From assembly GCA_944320815.1 (NCBI GenBank), contig CALUIZ010000008.1, positions 43,985-107,984 on the forward strand: DNA of 64,000 nt, read 5' to 3'. Position 1 is the first letter of the stretch. Each line of letters begins with the position of its first letter. The position numbers and the translations under genes are program-made. The notes under the pieces were generated by a model, which saw only the letters and a program-made list of their open reading frames with translations, searched no databases and was not told the DNA's origin. The stretch is from an uncultured Phocaeicola sp. GTDB lineage: Bacteria; Bacteroidota; Bacteroidia; Bacteroidales; Bacteroidaceae. Shown piece after piece: positions 35,751 to 45,019 of the stretch.

Positions 35751-36788
35751 TTATCCTTTAAGCGGATTCCACCCCTGCGCTTTCAGCTCCAGCTCGTTTC
35801 CGTCGCGGGTGATGAGGGCGCAGCCAAGTTCAGGCTTGGTGATGTGTCCGATAATCTTGACATCTTTAATCTGGGATACCGTTTCATGGGCGGTCAGCGG
35901 CACGGTAAAAAGCAGTTCATAGTCTTCCCCTCCGTTCAGGGCACAGGTGCTCAGGTTCATGTTGAGCTCTTCGGCCATGACGGCCGTCTGGTAATCTATC
36001 GGAATCCGTTCTTCATAGACACGGCATCCGGCATGGCTCTGCGAGCAGATATGCATCAGTTCCGATGAGAGTCCGTCGGAGATGTCCATCATGGCGGTAG
36101 GCTTGATGCCTGCTTCCGCAAGCCTTTCTATGATGTCTCTTCTGGCTTCCGGTTTCAGAATCCGTTCCAGCAGATATTCTTTCCCTGCGAAGTCCGGCTG
36201 CACTTCCTTTTCTCCCTGGAAAACCGCTTTCTCCCGTTCCAGAAGCTGAAGTCCCATGTATGCCGCTCCCAAATCGCCGGACACACAGATGAGGTCCGTT
36301 TCATGCGCTCCATTGCGGTAGACCACCTTGTCCTTGTCCGCTACGCCGATGCAGGTGATTGAAATCGTCATTCCTGTGACCGATGAGGTTGTGTCACCTC
36401 CCACAATGTCCACATGATGTAACTGGCATGCCAATTTCACCCCGGCATAGAAATCTTCCAGGTCTTCCACACAGAAACGCTTTGAGATGGCGAGCGATAC
36501 CGTAATCTGTTTCGGTGTGCCGTTCATCGCATAGATGTCTGAGAAGTTCACCATGGCCGATTTGTAGCCGAGATGTCTCAGCGGAGTGTAGACCAGGTCG
36601 AAATGAACGCCTTCCATCAGCAGGTCGGTAGTGACCAGCACCTGTTTGCCGGCAAAGTCCATAACCGCCGCATCGTCTCCAACCCCGTATTTCGTTTCCG
36701 GGTTCTGCAGTTGGATGTCTCGGGTCAGATGCTTGATCAGTCCGAATTCACCCAGAGTTGATATTTCTGTTCTTTTTCCTTCGTGCAT
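35751..36788 (-). CDS. thiL: Thiamine-monophosphate kinase
   Basis: 345 residues of the AIR-synthase-like ATP-dependent fold: YGVGDDAAVMDF near residue 35, VNFSDIYAMNGTPKQ, HVDIVGGDTTSS and the C-terminal MMDISDGLSSEL and LNGGEDYELLF are all ThiL motifs. It phosphorylates thiamine monophosphate to the diphosphate cofactor. It follows the purine phosphorylase gene by 6 bp on the same strand. Confidence 0.93.
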   Translation of the reverse strand: MHEGKRTEISTLGEFGLIKHLTRDIQLQNPETKYGVGDDAAVMDFAGKQVLVTTDLLMEGVHFDLVYTPLRHLGYKSAMVNFSDIYAMNGTPKQITVSLAISKRFCVEDLEDFYAGVKLACQLHHVDIVGGDTTSSVTGMTISITCIGVADKDKVVYRNGAHETDLICVSGDLGAAYMGLQLLEREKAVFQGEKEVQPDFAGKEYLLERILKPEARRDIIERLAEAGIKPTAMMDISDGLSSELMHICSQSHAGCRVYEERIPIDYQTAVMAEELNMNLSTCALNGGEDYELLFTVPLTAHETVSQIKDVKIIGHITKPELGCALITRDGNELELKAQGWNPLKG

Positions 36789-36794
36789 AGTTCT

Positions 36795-37604
36795 TCACGC
36801 TCTGTTAATAAGTTCTCTCATGATAGTTGTCATGCGCGGCTGCGCTTCGTCTGCAGCTTTCTGCACCTCCTCATGCGAAACCTCCACAATTTTCCCTTCC
36901 ACTCCCAAGTCTGTGATGACGGATATTCCGAAGACTCTGATGCCGCAATGGTTGGCCACGATAACTTCCGGAACGGTGGACATTCCCACGGCATCACCGC
37001 CTAGAATATGATACATCTTGTATTCGGCCGGTGTTTCAAAAGTGGGTCCCTGAGTCCCTATGTACACTCCCTGCTGCACTTTAATTCCTTTCTCCCCGGC
37101 TATTTCCAGTGCCTGCGCAATCAGTTCTTTCGAGTAGGCTTCACTCATGTCCGGGAAGCGTGGACCATATTCGATGTTCTTGCCGCGCAGCGGATGTTCG
37201 GGGAAAAAGTTGATATGGTCGGTGATAATCATCAGGTCGCCGATCTCAAAATTTGGGTTCATCCCGCCTGCCGCATTGGATACGAACAAGGTTTTGATTC
37301 CAAGTTCCCGCATTACACGGACAGGAAAGGTCACTTCCTTCATGGAATATCCTTCATAGAAGTGGAAACGTCCCTGCATGGCCATGATGTCCTTGCCGCC
37401 GAGTTTTCCGAAGATGAGTTTCCCCTTGTGTCCTTCCACCGTCGATACGGGGAAGTTGGGTATGTCCGAATAGCTTATTTCGTATGCGTCGGTTATTTCG
37501 TGCACCAGACTTCCCAGTCCGGTTCCCAGAATGATGGCCGTTTCCGGACGGGTGTGCATTTTAGCTTTGATGAATGCTGCTGTTTCTTGGATTCTTTCTA
37601 ACAT
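36795..37604 (-). CDS. Purine nucleoside phosphorylase
   Basis: 269 residues, trimeric PNP-I type: ILGTGLGSLVHEI, GHKGKLIFGKLGGKD, MQGRFHFYEGY, SNAAGGMNP and TFETPAEYKMYHILGGDAVGMSTVPEV carry the phosphate- and purine-binding residues. It cleaves (deoxy)guanosine and inosine to base plus ribose-1-phosphate. Its start overlaps the end of lpxK by 44 bp, which suggests tight coupling. Confidence 0.93.
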   Translation of the reverse strand: MLERIQETAAFIKAKMHTRPETAIILGTGLGSLVHEITDAYEISYSDIPNFPVSTVEGHKGKLIFGKLGGKDIMAMQGRFHFYEGYSMKEVTFPVRVMRELGIKTLFVSNAAGGMNPNFEIGDLMIITDHINFFPEHPLRGKNIEYGPRFPDMSEAYSKELIAQALEIAGEKGIKVQQGVYIGTQGPTFETPAEYKMYHILGGDAVGMSTVPEVIVANHCGIRVFGISVITDLGVEGKIVEVSHEEVQKAADEAQPRMTTIMRELINRA

Positions 37605-38667
37605 ACTCGATTATTTTTTGATTAAATGTTGATTCTTCATTGTTCAGGAACTTTACTTCAATCGGGAGAGTGTAGATGAATGGTTTGATGTCTCCGTCCA
37701 GTTCATCGTGGGCAATCAGTCGTGCCGCGTCTTTTTCTGTCGTGACAATCATTCTTTTGTCTCCCGTCATCTGTTTGAATGCTTTTTCCACTTTCAGAAG
37801 GTCTTTCTTTCCGAATGCATGATGGTCAGGAAAAGCCAGCAGACTGACCTCATCGCAATGCGTCTCCAATGTTCTTTTCAGCCCTTCGGGTGATGCTATG
37901 CCTGTCAGCAGGAGTATCTTTTCCTTTTTCTCAAGACTCTCCAACGGGCGTTCCGGTGCATCGGTGAACAGCGGGTGCAGCGTGCCATATTTCATTGTTG
38001 TGAAGAACAGGCTCTGATGCGGAAGGAGGTTGAGTCTGGTTCGTATCAGGTTTTGCTCTTCTTGCTGTAAGTCTGGGGGGCATTTCGTTACGATGACAAT
38101 GTCTGCCCGCTTTTTCCCGTTCGCCGGTTCTCTCAGCCTTCCTGCCGGAAGCATTCTGTCTGCATAGACAGGCCGGTTATAGTCGACCAGCAGAACGGAC
38201 AGTCCAGGCTTTACGTAACGGTGCTGGAACGCATCGTCAAGCAGGACCACATCGGCAAGAAAAGGCGCGTGAACTTTCATCAGTCTTTCAATCCCTTCAC
38301 AGCGGTCCTCGTCCACTGCTACCAGAATGTCCGGAAACTTTCGTGCCATCTGGAAAGGTTCATCACCGATGTCTTCCACTGTAGAGGATGCGGAAGACAG
38401 GACAAAACCTTTCGTTTTCCGTTTGTACCCACGACTTAACGTGGCAACCTTGAATTGCTCCCGTAGCAGACGGATTAGATATTCTGTATGTGGGGTTTTC
38501 CCGGTTCCTCCCACTGTCAGATTCCCCACGCAAACCACAGGCACAGAGAACGTGCGGGAATGAAGCATGCCCCAATCAAACAGCTTGTTGCGGATGTACA
38601 CTCCCGTTTTGTACAGAATACTTGCGGGCCATAAGGCCCAATTTATTTTGGGTCTTTTCTCATGCAT
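37561..38667 (-). CDS. lpxK: Tetraacyldisaccharide 4'-kinase
   Basis: 368 residues, inner-membrane associated. The P-loop is [14 protein letters not shown] (about residues 47-60). [22 protein letters not shown] and [21 protein letters not shown] follow. It adds the 4'-phosphate of lipid A. Bacteroides lipid A often has this phosphate removed later by a phosphatase. It sits between sppA and the purine phosphorylase. Confidence 0.95.
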   Translation of the reverse strand: MHEKRPKINWALWPASILYKTGVYIRNKLFDWGMLHSRTFSVPVVCVGNLTVGGTGKTPHTEYLIRLLREQFKVATLSRGYKRKTKGFVLSSASSTVEDIGDEPFQMARKFPDILVAVDEDRCEGIERLMKVHAPFLADVVLLDDAFQHRYVKPGLSVLLVDYNRPVYADRMLPAGRLREPANGKKRADIVIVTKCPPDLQQEEQNLIRTRLNLLPHQSLFFTTMKYGTLHPLFTDAPERPLESLEKKEKILLLTGIASPEGLKRTLETHCDEVSLLAFPDHHAFGKKDLLKVEKAFKQMTGDKRMIVTTEKDAARLIAHDELDGDIKPFIYTLPIEVKFLNNEESTFNQKIIEYVRKNPRNSSIHQS

Positions 38668-38678
38668 GGATTCCTTAA

Positions 38679-40439
38679 TTATCTGATGCGCAGTTCAAAG
38701 GGCATACGCGTTTGTAGGCGGTCTGCTTCATCGACATGTCTGAGCAGTTGCATCCCGTTGTATAACTCTCCGAAAGTCGACTTTATCCGACTGTTGATGT
38801 AACGGTCTGTGCCTGTGTTCATCAAACTGGTCAGGAAATCCTCTTTTTCGGGATAGCTGGCAATATTATATTCAGTCGTGCCGCTGAGTCCGGCTGCAAG
38901 CGTGATTGCCGTATCCAGTCCGCCCAGTTCATCCACCAACTTCAGTTCTTTGGCCATTGAACCGGTCCAGACACGACCTTCAGCGATGCGCATGATAGAG
39001 TCTGCCGGCAACCCTCTTCCTTCGGAACAACGCTTGATGAAAAGCTTATATCCGTTGTTCACCATATTCTGAATCAGTTCACCTTCTTCTTCGTTCAGCG
39101 CACGTCCCATGCTGCCCAGATCGGCCAGCCTGTTGGTCTTTACTCCGTCAATGTGTATTCCCAGTTTGTCGTTCAGCAATGGCGAGATGTCGGGGATGAG
39201 GCCGAAAATTCCGATGGAGCCTGTCAGCGTCGTAGGCTCGGCTACAATCTGTGATGCGGCGCATGAAATGTAGTATCCTCCCGATGCAGCATAGTCGCCC
39301 ATTGACACGACCACCGGCTTTTCTGCTTTCAGCAGCGAAACTTCCCGCCAAATCTGTTCCGAGCCGTACGCGCTTCCTCCCGGAGAGTTTACACGGAGCA
39401 CCACGGCCTTTATGTGTTCATCTTCACGGAGCTTGCGCAAATCCTTGCACATCTTTTCCGAGTCGATTCCTTCGTCATGGGATGCGGCATTGTCGATTTC
39501 CCCGAACGCATAATATACGGCAATGGTGTTTCCGCTGTTGTTTTTAGGCTTTTCAGCAGATACGTTGGCCATATCCCTCAACGTCAGAGTTGCCAGACTG
39601 GCCTCTTCTTCCGTTCCGGCCAATGATTTCAGATATGCCAGCACTTCGTCTTTGTACATCAGTGTGTCGGCCAGTCCGCTTTCTACATAAGCTTCAGCCG
39701 GCTGGAAGTCCATGTTACGGTCGGCCAGCAAGTTCAGAGAGTCTGTACTGATGCCGCGTGATGCCGCCACGTCTTTTGTCATTTCATTCCAGATGGAACA
39801 GATGAAAGCCTGTGTCTGCTCGCGGTTGGCCGGACTCATTTCCGTACCGATGTAAGGCTCTACCGCAGATTTGTAAGTGCCCACCCGGAACACCTGCATC
39901 TTCACGCCTATCTTCTCAAGCAAGTCTTTGTAGAAGATACTTTCCCCTGCCAGTCCATGCCATGCCAGACTGCCTGCCGGGTTGACAATCACCTTGTCTG
40001 CTACGCTTGCCAGATAATAACTTCCTTGCGTGTAACTGTCGCCGTACGCAACCAGAAACTTGCCGCTTTTCTTGAAGTCGGACAGAGCTTTCCGGATTTC
40101 CTGGAGAGAAGCACTTGAACAGACAAGCGTTCCGGCATTCAGGTAGATGCCTTTGATCTTGCCGTTCTCTTTTGCTTTCTGTATGGAAGCCAGAATGTCA
40201 TCCAGTCCGTGCGTGTGCATTCGGGAATCTATAAAATCATCGATAGGACTTGCCTGGTAACGTTCGGTGACAATTCCTTCCAGATCGAGCACAAAAACCG
40301 AATTGTTCTTGACGACAGTTTCAGCGCTTGACATTGCCAGCATGCCGGCCAATGCCGTAATTCCGATGATGGCAAAGATGAATCCGCAGATGAGCACCCC
40401 CACTATTGTGGCCAATGTGCTCCGGAGAAATTCTTTCAT
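38679..40439 (-). CDS. sppA: Signal peptide peptidase SppA, long (67K) type
   Basis: 586 residues from ATG 40439 (MKEFLRSTLATIVGV); the earlier in-frame start is not supported. One N-terminal membrane helix, then tandem S49 domains. Catalytic Lys is in the N-terminal half (RVGTYKSAVEP) and Ser in the C-terminal half (MGDYAASGGYYISCAA). It degrades cleaved signal peptides and membrane proteins at the inner membrane. Stop is 11 bp before the lpxK start. Confidence 0.93.
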   Translation of the reverse strand: MKEFLRSTLATIVGVLICGFIFAIIGITALAGMLAMSSAETVVKNNSVFVLDLEGIVTERYQASPIDDFIDSRMHTHGLDDILASIQKAKENGKIKGIYLNAGTLVCSSASLQEIRKALSDFKKSGKFLVAYGDSYTQGSYYLASVADKVIVNPAGSLAWHGLAGESIFYKDLLEKIGVKMQVFRVGTYKSAVEPYIGTEMSPANREQTQAFICSIWNEMTKDVAASRGISTDSLNLLADRNMDFQPAEAYVESGLADTLMYKDEVLAYLKSLAGTEEEASLATLTLRDMANVSAEKPKNNSGNTIAVYYAFGEIDNAASHDEGIDSEKMCKDLRKLREDEHIKAVVLRVNSPGGSAYGSEQIWREVSLLKAEKPVVVSMGDYAASGGYYISCAASQIVAEPTTLTGSIGIFGLIPDISPLLNDKLGIHIDGVKTNRLADLGSMGRALNEEEGELIQNMVNNGYKLFIKRCSEGRGLPADSIMRIAEGRVWTGSMAKELKLVDELGGLDTAITLAAGLSGTTEYNIASYPEKEDFLTSLMNTGTDRYINSRIKSTFGELYNGMQLLRHVDEADRLQTRMPFELRIR

Positions 40440-40449
40440 GATTGTTGTT

Positions 40450-40890
40450 TTAGTTGGTTCCTTGTTCCTGCATCTTTGCCTTGAAGGCAAGCGCATACAT
40501 GCGTATCTGCTTCACCATGGCCAGCAGCCCGTTGCTCCGGGTAGGCGAAAGGTGCTCCTTCAGTCCGATTCTTTCGATGAAATACAAGTCAGTGTCAAGT
40601 ATCTCATCCGGAGTGTGTCCGGACACCACTTTGACGAGAAGCGCGATGATTCCCTTCACAATCAGCGCGTCGCTTTCCGCCTGAAAGACGAGTTTGCCGT
40701 CAACCAGGTCCGCCTGCAGCCACACCCTGCTCTGGCATCCGTCAATCAGATTCTGGTCTGTCTTGTATTTCGCGTCGAGAGGAGCCTGCTCGTTGCCCAG
40801 GTCAATGAGCAACTGATATTTGTCCATCCAGTCGTCAAATTCGCTGAACTCTTCTATCACTTCATCCTGAAGTTCGTTGATTGTTTTCAT
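40450..40890 (-). CDS. sufE: SufE-family sulfur acceptor protein
   Basis: 146 residues from ATG 40890. The sulfur-accepting Cys lies in LIDGCQSRVW (about residue 51). The ending LSPTRSNGLLAMVKQIRMYA is typical of SufE. The protein takes persulfide sulfur from the cysteine desulfurase SufS for Fe-S cluster assembly. No other suf genes are nearby. It lies between the glutaminyl-cyclase-like gene and sppA. Confidence 0.9.
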   Translation of the reverse strand: MKTINELQDEVIEEFSEFDDWMDKYQLLIDLGNEQAPLDAKYKTDQNLIDGCQSRVWLQADLVDGKLVFQAESDALIVKGIIALLVKVVSGHTPDEILDTDLYFIERIGLKEHLSPTRSNGLLAMVKQIRMYALAFKAKMQEQGTN

Positions 40891-40911
40891 ATCCGTTTCG
40901 TTTTTATGCAA

Positions 40912-41922
40912 TTATCGTTCATTATAGATTACCCCCATAACGGTTTGTCCTACCGCCTGGAGAGTCGCTTTGTCAATGTGCTCAATCGTGTCGTCCATTG
41001 TATGCCAGGTGGGGTTGAACCCCGTGTCCCCTTGCGGATCGTAATGAATGATGTCCACGCACGGAATCCAGCGGAACTGGTTGACATACACATGGTCGTC
41101 CGTCACTTCCCCTCCTTCCTGTTTGATGAAATACCGTCCGTAGCCCAACTCTCCGGCCATGTCCCAGATTTTTTTCATGGCATTGTTGGCCGTACGCGCC
41201 GAGAAGCCCTCGTAATAGAATGTGGCATCTTTCGCGCCCACCATGTCGAGCAGGATTCCGAAGCGGGCCTTGTAGTCACTGACATGAGGGATTCGGCCCC
41301 AGTATTGTGCGCCAAGACACCACGTGTCGGCTTTATATATCCCTTTGTAGAAGTCAGGTATTCCATAGTCTTCCGCATCGAAGAACACGATGTCGACACC
41401 AATTTCCGGGGCCTTCATCTGGATTTGCCGCGCAATCTCAAGCAGTACGCCCACTCCGCTCGCTCCGTCGTTGGCTCCGTCAATGGGGGTACGGTGGAAT
41501 TTCTCCTCGTCTTGGTCTGCATACGGGCGGCTGTCCCAGTGCGCACAGAGCAGCACCCTCTTTTTCGTCTCCGTTTTGTATGAGCCGATGATGTTGCGCG
41601 CCTTCAGTATCGTCCCGTCGTATGCCATCAGGTCGGCATACTGGTTATATACTTTCGCTCCGAATTTCTCCAGTTGGCCTGCCAGATATTCTCCGCACGC
41701 TCTGTGTGCCGGTGAGTTTGGAACACGCGGTCCGAACTCCACCTGCGCGCTGATATATGCGAATGCACTGTCCGCATTGAAAGCAGGAGCCTGTACCATA
41801 GTCTGAATCTCTGTTTCTTCCGTTTGGTTGCTGTTTTTCTTGCTGCTTCCGCAGGAAACCAGCACGATTCCCGCCAGCAGAGTCAGGAAACCGGATGAGC
41901 TTTTAAATAAGAGGCGTTTCAT
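40912..41922 (-). CDS. M28-family lipoprotein, probable glutaminyl-peptide cyclotransferase
   Basis: 336 residues from ATG 41922. Lipoprotein signal with VSCGSS. Zinc ligands of the M28/QC fold are visible: Asp in PIDGANDGASGVG, Glu in VFFDAEDYG and His in the WHTMDD ending. VLLCAHWDSRPYAD and DDHVYVNQFRWIPCVDIIHYD match bacterial type II glutaminyl cyclases such as that of Porphyromonas. The enzyme would turn N-terminal Gln of exported proteins into pyroglutamate. An aminopeptidase cannot be fully excluded. Preceded by 22-bp repeats. Confidence 0.78.
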   Translation of the reverse strand: MKRLLFKSSSGFLTLLAGIVLVSCGSSKKNSNQTEETEIQTMVQAPAFNADSAFAYISAQVEFGPRVPNSPAHRACGEYLAGQLEKFGAKVYNQYADLMAYDGTILKARNIIGSYKTETKKRVLLCAHWDSRPYADQDEEKFHRTPIDGANDGASGVGVLLEIARQIQMKAPEIGVDIVFFDAEDYGIPDFYKGIYKADTWCLGAQYWGRIPHVSDYKARFGILLDMVGAKDATFYYEGFSARTANNAMKKIWDMAGELGYGRYFIKQEGGEVTDDHVYVNQFRWIPCVDIIHYDPQGDTGFNPTWHTMDDTIEHIDKATLQAVGQTVMGVIYNER

Positions 41923-41986
41923 TGTTAAAATCTTAGCAATTGTTGTCGGACGTTTTCCCGGCTCTTTGTCGGTGTCCGGAAAACGT

Positions 41987-42074
41987 CTCGGCATTTTGTG
42001 TAAAATATCCCGTTGTTTGTGGAAAAACACCCCGTCGTTTTGAACAAAACTTCCCGTTGTTTTCCCCCTCTGCC
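41987..42074. repeat. Imperfect 22-bp tandem repeats (three clear units, one weak)
   Basis: CCCGTTGTTT at 42009, CCCGTCGTTT at 42031 and CCCGTTGTTT at 42053, exactly 22 bp apart. Each clear unit contains an internal palindrome such as GTTTTGAACAAAAC (42037-42050). A weaker unit starts at 41987. Lies in the 273-bp gap upstream of the cyclotransferase gene. Confidence 0.75.
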
Positions 42075-42195
42075 CGTAACCTCGCTTCTGCGGTATTGTA
42101 GGGCCAATCGGTAATCGTCTGTAAAGTTATAATTAATTTGTCGAAGAATCCTGTTTTTTCAAAAGTTTTCTTGCTGGTTTGTTCATTATCTCCCG

Positions 42196-43962
42196 TTACA
42201 GAGAGCTTTGCTGTTGCGTCTTTTCCATCACCCGCAAGAAATTTCCTCCCCAGATTTTCCGGATGTCCTGTTCGCTGTATCGTTCCATGAGCAGATGGCG
42301 GGTGAAGTTGATGAGTTCCGACGAGTCGTTGCAGCCGATGATGCCCCCGTCTCCGTCGAAATCAGTGCCTATGCCTACATGGTCGATGCCCATTATGTTG
42401 ACCGCATGGTGAAGGTGTTCGATTGCGTCACAGATTGTGGCCGGGCGGTCGGACCGCAGGAATCCGCCGTAGAGGCAGATTTGCACGACTCCCCCTTTCC
42501 CGGCGATTGCTTTCAGTTGCTCGTCGGTCAAGTTGCGCGGATGGTCGCACAGGCTCCGGCATGAAGAATGGGAGCATACCGGAGGGAGCGAGCTTATTTC
42601 CAGCGTTTCATAGAAAGTGCGTTCGCCGGCATGGGACAGGTCGACCATCATGCCCACCCGGTTCATTTCTTTGATGACTTGTTCTCCGAACTCGCTTACC
42701 CCCAGATTTTCGTCGTTATAGCGTGCCGACCCGCAGATGTCATTGTTTCCGTTGTGGCAGAGCGTCATATATACTATCCCCCGTTTGCGGAACCGCTCCA
42801 CATTGCTCAGGTCGTGTCCGATGGCATATCCGTTCTCTATGCCGAGCATGATTGCCTTTTTCCCTTCCCGTTTCAGCCGGTACAGGTCGGCGGGCGTATA
42901 GGCTATGTCTGCGGCGGTACAGTTCATCGCCACCATTTTTTCGATTTCGTCCAGGAGTTGGTCGGCTTTGGCTGTCGCGGCCAGCAGTGCTTCTTCCGTG
43001 CGTTCCTTCTGGGGCAGATAAGCCACCATGATGGCGGCGTCCTGACGGCCTTCCGTCATTTTATGGAGGTCGACTTTGATTCTGGGGTCACGGGCTGCGA
43101 AGTGGATGTGCTGTTCAAAGAACATCGGGGTGTCGCAATGTGTGTCAAGGGTCAGCAGCCGTTCGTGGATATGTTTGGCCGCATGGAACGAGCGCGCTTC
43201 CTTTATCAGCCACCCGAAGAGGGGCATCATGCATCGGTCATGGTTCAGGATGAAGCATTCCGGATGCCATTGCACTCCCAGCATGGACTTGTGTTCCGTG
43301 CTTTCGATAGCTTCTATTATTCCGTCGGGAGCTGTTGCTGAGATGCGGAATCCCGGAGCCGGGGCCTTCACCGCCTGATGGTGGAACGAGTTGACCGGAA
43401 GCTTCTCTGTCCGCATGATCCGGTACAGCAGACTGTCTTTCGCGATATTTATCGTATGTGATGCGAACGCGCGGTCCATCTCCTGACTGTGTTTGAGCGG
43501 AGTTCCGTCGGCTTCTGTATAGATGTCCTGACAGAGCGAACCTCCCAGAGCCGCATTCATGATCTGTATTCCGCGGCAGATACCCAGTATGGGGATTTGC
43601 CGGTTTGCGGCGAGCCTGACGAGCATCAGCTCCTGACGGTCACGGTAGGGGTTTACGCTGTGAAGTCCTTGCGACGGTTCTTCCCCGAGAAAGAGCGGGT
43701 TGATGTCGCCTCCGCCGCTCAGAAGAATCCCGTCCAGAGTGTCGAGCGTGTTGATGAGCAGGTCCGTGTCCTCATATGGTGGAATGATGAGGGGAACCCC
43801 GCCGGCCCGGATGACCGACTGATAATATCCTTGTGCCAGTGAAAGGTTGCCGTCGCTGAAATTGCCGGTAATCCCGATGAGCGGTGCTTCTTTATGGTTG
43901 GGAAAGCGGCTGTGCAATGTGTCGTATTCCGCCTTGAGATCGAATGAGAAAGTTGTTGCCAT
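42196..43962 (-). CDS. Fusion of gamma-glutamyl hydrolase (class I amidotransferase-like) and membrane dipeptidase (M19)
   Basis: 588 residues. Residues about 25-255 are a PuuD-like C26 hydrolase: LLSGGGDINPLF, catalytic Cys in LGICRGIQIMNAALGG and the His/Glu pair in GVQWHPE. Residues about 270-580 are an M19 dipeptidase with metal ligands in LDTHCDTP, SHAGERT, CSHSSCRSL and HVGIGTDFDGDGG. No signal peptide is visible, so it is probably cytoplasmic. The two activities could act in sequence on gamma-glutamyl peptides, for instance recycled cell-wall peptides; that is inference. The nearby -7 box TATATTTG at 43988-43995 (minus) may drive it. Confidence 0.88.
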   Translation of the reverse strand: MATTFSFDLKAEYDTLHSRFPNHKEAPLIGITGNFSDGNLSLAQGYYQSVIRAGGVPLIIPPYEDTDLLINTLDTLDGILLSGGGDINPLFLGEEPSQGLHSVNPYRDRQELMLVRLAANRQIPILGICRGIQIMNAALGGSLCQDIYTEADGTPLKHSQEMDRAFASHTINIAKDSLLYRIMRTEKLPVNSFHHQAVKAPAPGFRISATAPDGIIEAIESTEHKSMLGVQWHPECFILNHDRCMMPLFGWLIKEARSFHAAKHIHERLLTLDTHCDTPMFFEQHIHFAARDPRIKVDLHKMTEGRQDAAIMVAYLPQKERTEEALLAATAKADQLLDEIEKMVAMNCTAADIAYTPADLYRLKREGKKAIMLGIENGYAIGHDLSNVERFRKRGIVYMTLCHNGNNDICGSARYNDENLGVSEFGEQVIKEMNRVGMMVDLSHAGERTFYETLEISSLPPVCSHSSCRSLCDHPRNLTDEQLKAIAGKGGVVQICLYGGFLRSDRPATICDAIEHLHHAVNIMGIDHVGIGTDFDGDGGIIGCNDSSELINFTRHLLMERYSEQDIRKIWGGNFLRVMEKTQQQSSL

Positions 43963-44042
43963 ACGTTAAATGTTTCTGCTATGCTGACAAATATAGGGAT
44001 TTATCCAAATAAATTTTGCATATTTGTTTAAAATCTGATTTC

Positions 44043-44975
44043 ATGGAAATGATTCAAACTCTTTCTCAGTTGGTCAATTGCTTGCGTTCCAGGGGAATAA
44101 GGCGCAGGGTTGCGGTGGTGTGTCCGAACGACCCTCATACAGAATATGTGATTATCCGGAGCTTGAGAGAAGAAATCGCTGAATATCTGCTGGTTACTGA
44201 TACCGCTCATCTTGATGTCGCCTGGCATCTCTGGTCCGCTTCTCCCGACTTTATCCGGATTTATGAGGCGGCCACACCGGATGATGCGGCTGCGCTGGCG
44301 GTGCAGTTGGTGCGTACAGGTGAGGCGGATATTCTGATGAAGGGACTCATCAACACGGACAATCTGCTGCGCGCGGTGCTGAAGAAGGGAGTGGGGCTGT
44401 TGCCTGAAGGAGGAATATTGAGTCATGTGGCTGTGGCGCAGATACCGCTTTATCATAAACTGCTTTTTTTCTCTGACGCGGCTGTCATTCCCCGTCCTAC
44501 GCTTGAGCAGTTCCGGGCGATGATAAAGAATGACATCGCCTTGTGCCGGAAGTTCGGAAATGGAGAGCCTCGTGTGGCTCTGGTCCACTGTTCGGAGAAA
44601 GTCAATGAGAAGTTCCCTCATACATTGAGTTATGCGCAGTTGGAGAAGGAGGCTGCAGAAGGCCGGTTCGGTTCTGTCTTCATCGATGGGCCGATGGATG
44701 CGAAGACGGCCTGCGACAAGCATAGCGGTGACATCAAGGGACTTTCTTCTCCAGTGGTGGGAAATGCCGATGTACTGATTTTCCCCAACATTGAATCCGG
44801 AAACACTTTTTACAAGACCCTTTCCTTGTTCGGTGACGCGAACATGGCCGGGATGCTGACGGGGACGGTTGCGCCGGTAGTAGTTCCTTCACGGAGCGAT
44901 TCCGGTAATTCCAAATATTACAGTCTGGCTCTTGCCTGTCTGGCCGGAGGCGGAAATGAGAATGCGGAGAAATGA
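44043..44975 (+). CDS. ptb: Phosphate butyryltransferase (phosphate acetyl/butyryl transferase family)
   Basis: 310 residues from ATG 44043 (MEMIQTLSQLVNCLRSRG); an in-frame ATG nine codons earlier overlaps the promoter region. ILMKGLINTDNLLRAVLKK, LVHCSEKVNEKFPHTL and LSLFGDANMAGMLTGT are family motifs. It exchanges CoA for phosphate on butyryl-CoA or a related acyl-CoA. It is followed 44 bp later by butyrate kinase, the classic ptb-buk pair that makes ATP from acyl-CoA. Confidence 0.88.
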   Translation: MEMIQTLSQLVNCLRSRGIRRRVAVVCPNDPHTEYVIIRSLREEIAEYLLVTDTAHLDVAWHLWSASPDFIRIYEAATPDDAAALAVQLVRTGEADILMKGLINTDNLLRAVLKKGVGLLPEGGILSHVAVAQIPLYHKLLFFSDAAVIPRPTLEQFRAMIKNDIALCRKFGNGEPRVALVHCSEKVNEKFPHTLSYAQLEKEAAEGRFGSVFIDGPMDAKTACDKHSGDIKGLSSPVVGNADVLIFPNIESGNTFYKTLSLFGDANMAGMLTGTVAPVVVPSRSDSGNSKYYSLALACLAGGGNENAEK

Positions 44976-45019
44976 CAGTCGGACGTAGCGGAACTTTCCT
45001 TTTTACTTTATAAACAGGT

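Noticed and set aside
41987..42074. 22-bp repeats as a CRISPR array
   Set aside because: Units are contiguous with no spacers and too divergent; no cas genes are in the window.
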